Assembly (NCBI GenBank): GCA_964561235.1
Contig: CAZLOV010000080.1
Span: 1 to 10,766 of the forward strand
Source of the DNA: JBCBSP01 sp964561235
Lineage (GTDB): Bacteria; Pseudomonadota; Alphaproteobacteria; Caulobacterales; Maricaulaceae
Length of the DNA stretch: 10,766 nt
Reading direction: 5' to 3'
Part shown: piece after piece, positions 6,741-10,766 of the stretch
Numbering within the stretch: position 1 is the stretch's first letter
Layout of the letters: each line of letters begins with the position of its first letter
Position numbers and translations under genes: made by a program
Notes under the pieces: model-generated
Databases searched by the model: none
Seen by the model: the letters and a program-made list of their open reading frames with translations, nothing else
Told to the model about the DNA's origin: nothing

Positions 6741-7234
6741 GCAAGCGCTTCCTTGAGGAGCGCCAGCGCCTGAACCGCGCTTTTCAGACGCACCTCGCTG
6801 CGTCCGATGTCGCCGAAGCGGCGCTCCAGCGTGCGCGCCGGCTCATCCCGCGCCGCGACGCCGAACCACACCAGCCCGACAGGCTTGTCGGGCGAGCCAC
6901 CGCCAGGTCCGGCGACGCCGGTGATGGAGACGGCGGCGGATGCGTTCGAGCGCGCGAGCGCGCCTTCCGCCATCGCCCGCGCGGTCTGTTCCGACACCGC
7001 GCCGTAGCGATCCAGAACGGCGGACGGCACCCCGAGCAGGCTTTCCTTGGCGGCGTTGGAATAGGTTGCGAATCCGCGCTCGAAGACCTCCGAGGAGCCC
7101 GCAATCTCCGTCAGGGCGGCGGCGACGAGCCCGCCCGTGCAGCTTTCAGCCGTCGCGACCATGTCCCCGCGTGCGCGGGCGGCGTCCAGTACGGCTTCAG
7201 CGGCCGCGACGAGTTCGTCCGGAAGCACGCTCAC
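6737..7234 (-). CDS. pncC: CinA C-terminal-domain protein, nicotinamide-nucleotide amidohydrolase
   Basis: Likely deamidates nicotinamide mononucleotide to nicotinate mononucleotide, recycling NMN released for example by NAD-dependent DNA ligase. The protein is 165 residues and is the CinA C-terminal domain alone, without the N-terminal MoCF-like domain. Seen: ATAESCTGGL (residues 27-36) with the conserved Ser31-Cys-Thr-Gly-Gly, the FATYSNAAKESLLGV segment with Tyr58 and Lys63, and the SITGVAGPGGGSPDKPVG loop at about 103-120. The start is taken as GTG (complement of 7232-7234) because GTGA overlaps the stop of ispDF; a longer in-frame reading would run far into ispDF and begins with non-family sequence. 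A second GTG six bases downstream is possible. Its stop overlaps the amidotransferase start by 4 bases. The older label 'competence-damage-inducible protein' should not be read as a competence function. Confidence 0.92.
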   Translation of the reverse strand: MSVLPDELVAAAEAVLDAARARGDMVATAESCTGGLVAAALTEIAGSSEVFERGFATYSNAAKESLLGVPSAVLDRYGAVSEQTARAMAEGALARSNASAAVSITGVAGPGGGSPDKPVGLVWFGVAARDEPARTLERRFGDIGRSEVRLKSAVQALALLKEALA

Positions 7235-8400
7235 GGCCGGAAGAGGCCCGAGACGACGGCCTGCGCGGCGAGGCCTTCCTTGCGTCCGGTGAAACCGAGC
7301 TTCTCGGTGGTCGTCGCCTTGACATTCACCCAGGCGGGCGCAAGGCCCATGATTTCGCAAATCCGGTCGCGCATCGCTTCGCGGTGAGGCCCGACCTTGG
7401 GCCGCTCGCAGATGATCGTCACGTCCACATGCACGATCTCGACGCCCGCCTCGCGCGCCAGTTCCAGCGCATGAACGAGGAACGCGTCCGAGGCAGCCCC
7501 CTTCCAGCGGACGCCGGTGGGCGGGAAGTGCTGGCCGATATCGCCCCGGCCGCAGGCGCCCAGAACGGCGTCCGTAACCGCATGCAGGCCGGCGTCGGCG
7601 TCGGAATGGCCTTCAAGGGCGTATTCGCCGGGAATGAACACGCCGCACAGATGCATGCCTTCGCCAGGGATGAGCCGGTGCACGTCAAAGCCGGATCCTG
7701 CAACCGGAAGCGGGGTGGCCAAAGGCGTCTGCGAGGTCATGAGCAAGCTCTCCGCGCGCTCGAAGTCTTCAGGATAAGTCACTTTGAAATTGCGCTCTTC
7801 ACCGGTCGAGCCGATGACGCGACAGCCCGCGGCGGCCGCCAGCGCGGTTTCGTCGGGATAGTCTCCGGGCGCACAGGCGAAGGCGTCAAGCAGGGCCTTG
7901 CGGGCGAAGCCCTGAGGGGTCTGGATCCGCACCAGGCCGTCGCGCGGGCGCGGCTCGAGCGTTTCCGGCCCCATGGCGAGCGCATCGGCGACCGGCAAAA
8001 CGGGCGCAGCGCCGTCGGCCCGCTCAAGCGCCCCCAGCACGCCGTCGATGACGGCGCGCGAGACGAAGGGCCGGGCGGCGTCATGCACGAGCACCAGCGG
8101 GCCTTCGGCCGCCTGCACGGCGGCGCGGACCGATGCGGTGCGTGTTTCGCCGCCGGTTACGAACCGCACGGGCCGCTGCATCTCGCCCAGCGCCGCGCGT
8201 GCTGCGGTTTCCATGCCGGCGGCGACCGCAATCACGATCTCGGCGCAGTCGGGATGGCTGGCGAAGGCCTCGACGGCCCATCCGATCATCGGCTTTCCGG
8301 CGATCGCGCGGAACTGCTTGGGCAGACCGCCGCCCGCGCGGCTGCCGGCGCCGGCGGCGACGATGCACGCGCTGAATTGGCGGATTGAGGGCTTGGTCAT
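7231..8400 (-). CDS. ispDF: Bifunctional IspD/IspF enzyme of the MEP pathway
   Basis: Fused 389-residue enzyme: 2-C-methyl-D-erythritol 4-phosphate cytidylyltransferase plus 2-C-methyl-D-erythritol 2,4-cyclodiphosphate synthase, steps three and five of MEP isoprenoid synthesis. IspD part, about residues 8-222: the CTP-binding loop AAGAGSRAGGGLPKQ, VHDAARPFV (104-112), TPQGF, and EERNFKVTYPEDF near 201. IspF part, about 231-389: metal ligands GFDVHRL (Asp239, His241) and His273 in GHSDADAGLHAVTDA, GDIGQHFPP (286-294), and KATTTEKLGFTG (361-372). All expected catalytic motifs are visible. Such fusions are known in alphaproteobacteria and epsilonproteobacteria. The ATG (complement of 8398-8400) is the natural family start, though the ribosome site is weak. 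It heads a three-gene operon and is divergent from dusB across 83 bases. Confidence 0.97.
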   Translation of the reverse strand: MTKPSIRQFSACIVAAGAGSRAGGGLPKQFRAIAGKPMIGWAVEAFASHPDCAEIVIAVAAGMETAARAALGEMQRPVRFVTGGETRTASVRAAVQAAEGPLVLVHDAARPFVSRAVIDGVLGALERADGAAPVLPVADALAMGPETLEPRPRDGLVRIQTPQGFARKALLDAFACAPGDYPDETALAAAAGCRVIGSTGEERNFKVTYPEDFERAESLLMTSQTPLATPLPVAGSGFDVHRLIPGEGMHLCGVFIPGEYALEGHSDADAGLHAVTDAVLGACGRGDIGQHFPPTGVRWKGAASDAFLVHALELAREAGVEIVHVDVTIICERPKVGPHREAMRDRICEIMGLAPAWVNVKATTTEKLGFTGRKEGLAAQAVVSGLFRP

Positions 8401-8442
8401 CGGGCGGGCCAGTCTGTCGCGGCGGGCAGGGGAGCGAATAGG

Positions 8443-8468
8443 GCGTCTGGAAGGATAGGTCCAGACGC
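8443..8468. promoter_or_regulatory. Inverted repeat in the ispDF/dusB divergent intergenic region
   Basis: GCGTCTGG (8443-8450) and CCAGACGC (8461-8468) are perfect 8-bp inverted arms around a 10-base spacer, ending 3 bases before the AGGAG ribosome site of dusB. It could be an operator or a 5'-leader hairpin affecting dusB-ntrBC expression. Which one cannot be told from the sequence. Confidence 0.4.
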
Positions 8469-8483
8469 GCTAGGAGCAGGGTC

Positions 8484-9515
8484 ATGACACAAGCGCGCGA
8501 TTTCCAACCCATCCGTCTGGGGGGCGTGTCCATAGACCGCGCCGCCTTGCTCGCGCCCATGTCCGGCGTGACGGATTATCCCTTCCGCAAACAGGCCTGG
8601 CGGTTCGGGGCGGCGGCAGTGGTCTCGGAAATGGTGGCCTGCGAAACGCTCGCCCAGGGCCGCGCGGATGTGGTGCGGCGCATGGCGGGAGGGCCGGAAT
8701 GCGGGCCGCGCATCATCCAGCTTGCCGGCCGGGAGGCGAAATGGATGGCGCTCGGGGCGGAAATCGCCTGCGAGGCGGGCGCGGAAGTCGTCGACATCAA
8801 CATGGGCTGCCCCGCCCGTCAGGTGACCAAAGGGCTGTCGGGTTCCGCGCTGATGCGCGATCTCGATCACGCTCTGGACCTCATCGAGGCGACCGTTGAC
8901 GCCTCAAGCGCGCCCGTGACGCTCAAGATGCGGTTGGGATGGGACCATGACAGCCTCAACGCCGCCGAACTTGCAAAGCGCGCCGAGGCCGCGGGCGTGC
9001 AGCTCGTCACGGTGCACGGCCGCACGCGGCAGCAATTCTATACCGGTCAGGCCGACTGGAGCGCGGTGCGCGCGGTCAAGTCGGCGGTGTCCATTCCCGT
9101 CGTGGTGAACGGCGACATCGCCACGCCTCGGGACGCCTGCGAGGCGCTCGACCGGTCCGGCGCCGACCGCGTGATGATCGGCCGCGCCGCGCAGGGGCGT
9201 CCCTGGCTGCCCGGCGCCGTTTCGCGTGCGCTTGCAGCAGGCGGCCCGCTCAAGGAGCCGGCTCTGGCCGTCGCCGCGGACAGCCTTGCGGAGGCGCTTG
9301 AGGACGCCTGCACGCTTTACGGCGAGGGGCTCGGGGTGCGCTGCATGCGCAAGCATCTGGCGAGCCTTGTCGACTGGGCGATTCCCGATGACGCCGGCCT
9401 TGCAAGGACATGGCGCGGGCGGTTGTGCCGGGAGGCCCGTGCCGGCGCCGTGCAGGCGCAGCTCGCGGAACTGGCGCGCGAGGAAGCGGCGCGGCCATTG
9501 CAGGACGCCGCGTGA
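8484..9515 (+). CDS. dusB: tRNA-dihydrouridine synthase B (NifR3 family)
   Basis: FMN-dependent, NADPH-using enzyme of 343 residues that reduces uridines in the tRNA D-loop. The ATG at 8484 follows AGGAG at 8472-8476. The TIM barrel occupies about residues 15-250, with LLAPMSGVTDYPFR (22-35), the catalytic Cys109 in DINMGCPARQVTKG, KMRLGW (148-153), TVHGRTRQQFYTGQADW (176-192), NGDI (209-212) and the FMN phosphate loop IGRAAQGRPW (232-241). The helical tRNA-binding C-terminal domain follows, with GVRCMRKHLASL. In alphaproteobacteria this gene was named nifR3 because it precedes ntrBC, as here. Its TGA overlaps the GTG start of ntrB by 4 bases, so the nitrogen sensor is probably translationally coupled to it. 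Confidence 0.96.
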   Translation: MTQARDFQPIRLGGVSIDRAALLAPMSGVTDYPFRKQAWRFGAAAVVSEMVACETLAQGRADVVRRMAGGPECGPRIIQLAGREAKWMALGAEIACEAGAEVVDINMGCPARQVTKGLSGSALMRDLDHALDLIEATVDASSAPVTLKMRLGWDHDSLNAAELAKRAEAAGVQLVTVHGRTRQQFYTGQADWSAVRAVKSAVSIPVVVNGDIATPRDACEALDRSGADRVMIGRAAQGRPWLPGAVSRALAAGGPLKEPALAVAADSLAEALEDACTLYGEGLGVRCMRKHLASLVDWAIPDDAGLARTWRGRLCREARAGAVQAQLAELAREEAARPLQDAA

Positions 9516-10564
9516 ACGAGGCGGCCAACTGCGCCGATGACGCGCCGGTCGCGCTTGTCGCGCTCGGACGCGATTTCAGCGTGACCTACGCGAACGCCGC
9601 TGCGGAAGCCTTGCTGGGCCGCACCACCGCCCGGCTTGCGGCGCCGGGCGCGCTTCGGGCGTGCGCGCCGTGGGGCGCTGCGGTGGAAGACGCCGGGCGA
9701 CGCGCGATCGCGGCCGTCAGGCCGGTGCTGGTTCATGATTTTGCGCCAAGCGACGGGGCCGCCGGTCTTCGTGCGGCCATCGATGCGGCCCCCTCGGCGG
9801 GCGGGGCGGTGATCTCGCTGCGCCTCCATCCGGCAGGCGACGATCGGCGCCGGCACGAGACCGCAGCCGAGGCCGCCGCAGGCTTCGGACGGCTGTTGTC
9901 GCATGAGCTGAAGAACCCGATCGCCGGCGCCCGCGGCGCGGCGCAGCTGCTGCTCCAGGGCGGGGCGGATGCGGAAGAAAGCGCGGATCTGGCCCGGCTG
10001 ATCATCGCGGAACTGGACCGCGCGCGGCGGATCGCCGAACGCTGGGCGCAGGTGGGCGATATTGCGCCTCAGCCGTTCCAGCCGGTGAACATTCACGAGC
10101 TGGCGCGCGATGCGGTGCGCTCGGCGGCCGCCGCCGCGCCGGAACGGGTGCGCTTCGAGGAGCGTTATGATCCGTCCCTTCCGGACGCGGCGGGCGATCG
10201 TGATCTGCTGCTGCAGGCGGTGCTCAACCTGATTGTCAACGCCGTCGAGGCTGTCGGCCGAAACGAAGCCGGGCATGGAGCAGTGACCGTCTCCACGCGT
10301 TATCGCCCGGCCCGGCCGGGCGAGGCTGCGCCCGAAGCCCGTCTCGAGATCGCCGTTGAGGACGACGGGCCGGGGGTTCCCGAGACGCTGCGGGAAAGCC
10401 TGTTCAATCCGTTTGTGACCAACAAGCCGGCGGGCGAGGGCCTCGGCCTTGCGCTCGTCAGCCGCATCGCCGCCATGCATGGCGGGGCCGCCGGGTTCGA
10501 CTGCGAGGGCGGGCGCACCGTCTTCCGGCTGAGCCTGCGCGCCGCCGGGGAGACAGCGCCATGA
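9512..10564 (+). CDS. ntrB: Nitrogen regulation sensor histidine kinase/phosphatase NtrB
   Basis: Cytoplasmic two-component sensor of 350 residues that phosphorylates and dephosphorylates NtrC under PII control. The start is taken as GTG at 9512, within GTGA overlapping the dusB stop; a longer in-frame reading from 9410 would lie inside dusB and lacks family character. There is no membrane segment. A PAS domain occupies about residues 10-110 (ALGRDFSVTYANAAAEALLG). The dimerisation/phosphoacceptor helix has His131 in SHELKNPIAGARGAAQLL. The ATPase domain at about 225-345 has the N box NLIVNAVEAV (239-248), the G1 box DDGPGVPE (284-291), the F box FNPFVTNK and the G2 box GEGLGLAL (308-315). 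All catalytic boxes are intact. Its TGA overlaps the ntrC ATG (ATGA at 10561). Confidence 0.95.
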   Translation: MNEAANCADDAPVALVALGRDFSVTYANAAAEALLGRTTARLAAPGALRACAPWGAAVEDAGRRAIAAVRPVLVHDFAPSDGAAGLRAAIDAAPSAGGAVISLRLHPAGDDRRRHETAAEAAAGFGRLLSHELKNPIAGARGAAQLLLQGGADAEESADLARLIIAELDRARRIAERWAQVGDIAPQPFQPVNIHELARDAVRSAAAAAPERVRFEERYDPSLPDAAGDRDLLLQAVLNLIVNAVEAVGRNEAGHGAVTVSTRYRPARPGEAAPEARLEIAVEDDGPGVPETLRESLFNPFVTNKPAGEGLGLALVSRIAAMHGGAAGFDCEGGRTVFRLSLRAAGETAP

Positions 10565-10766
10565 GCGGACGCATCCTCGTGCTTGAAGACGACGAAAGCC
10601 TGCGGCTGGTCATTACAAAGGCGCTCGCGCGCGCGGGCTTCGAAGCGCGCGCAACCGCCAGCATCGACACCGCCCTCCAGCGCTTCGCCGATCGCGAGGC
10701 GGACCTTCTGGTGGCCGACGTGGACGCCGGCGACATCGTGGAGCAGGAGAATTTCCAGGTCGCCCC
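10561..10766 (+). CDS. ntrC: NtrC-type response regulator, receiver domain, 3' truncated by window edge
   Basis: N-terminal 68 residues of the response regulator paired with NtrB; the sigma-54 activator and DNA-binding domains lie beyond the window, so the NtrC assignment rests largely on position. The ATG overlaps the ntrB stop (ATGA). RILVLEDDESLRLVITKAL matches the start of an NtrC receiver, with acidic pocket Asp10-Asp11. The phosphoacceptor is most likely Asp53 in LLVADV. The following residues, DAGDIVEQENFQVAP, are unusual: receivers normally have hydrophobic-Met-Pro-(Gly/Asp) after the Asp, and the expected Pro at D+4 is replaced by Gly. The stretch also seems about three residues longer than usual before the next helix. 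Confidence 0.85.
   Translation, partial: MSGRILVLEDDESLRLVITKALARAGFEARATASIDTALQRFADREADLLVADVDAGDIVEQENFQVA

Noticed and set aside
6940..8388. 482-codon open frame on the plus strand
   Set aside because: It is antisense to ispDF and pncC, whose catalytic motifs are intact. The product is Arg/Gly-rich with no recognisable motif and no plausible start context.
9317..10480. 387-codon open frame on the minus strand
   Set aside because: It is a shadow of dusB and ntrB; the plus-strand frames carry complete motif sets.

Overview
The window looks like a chromosomal segment of a GC-rich alphaproteobacterium. The gene order lpd, lipA, COQ10/RatA-like, cinA-type, fused ispDF, dusB (nifR3), ntrB, ntrC is an alphaproteobacterial housekeeping block, and the IspD-IspF fusion fits the same class. 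The style of the proteins suggests a Caulobacterales/Maricaulales-like organism, but that is inference. No mobile element, CRISPR array, tRNA or rRNA was seen.

Layout. Bases 1-1322 (+) hold the 3' part of the E3 dihydrolipoyl dehydrogenase gene. Bases 1417-4416 (+) hold three consecutive genes for exported proteins built from 17-residue beta-helix (bactofilin-like) repeats: a soluble secreted protein, a lipoprotein, and a protein with a signal peptide and about five C-terminal membrane helices. The first is followed by a hairpin terminator. The second and third follow an AT-rich regulatory region with two perfect 15-bp palindromes and end at a strong terminator. Bases 4535-6035 (+) hold lipA and a COQ10/RatA-type START-domain gene. 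Bases 6042-8400 (-) hold ispDF, a stand-alone CinA C-terminal-domain gene (pncC-like) and a class I glutamine amidotransferase, joined by 4-bp stop/start overlaps. Bases 8484-10766 (+) hold dusB, ntrB and the start of ntrC, also joined by 4-bp overlaps.

How they fit together. Lpd and LipA belong to 2-oxoacid dehydrogenase/lipoate metabolism, the COQ10-like protein to quinone handling, IspDF to the MEP isoprenoid pathway, PncC to pyridine nucleotide recycling, DusB to tRNA dihydrouridine, and NtrB/NtrC to nitrogen control. These are conventional.

The least explained part is the three-gene beta-helix cluster between lpd and lipA. It encodes related repeat domains predicted for three envelope locations, with repeat ladders that differ in chemistry (Asn, Asp, then Asp/Glu), and with its own putative operator. 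I consider it the best candidate for an undescribed system: a periplasmic bactofilin-like scaffold. A second point of interest is the unusual phosphorylation-site loop in the partial NtrC receiver.
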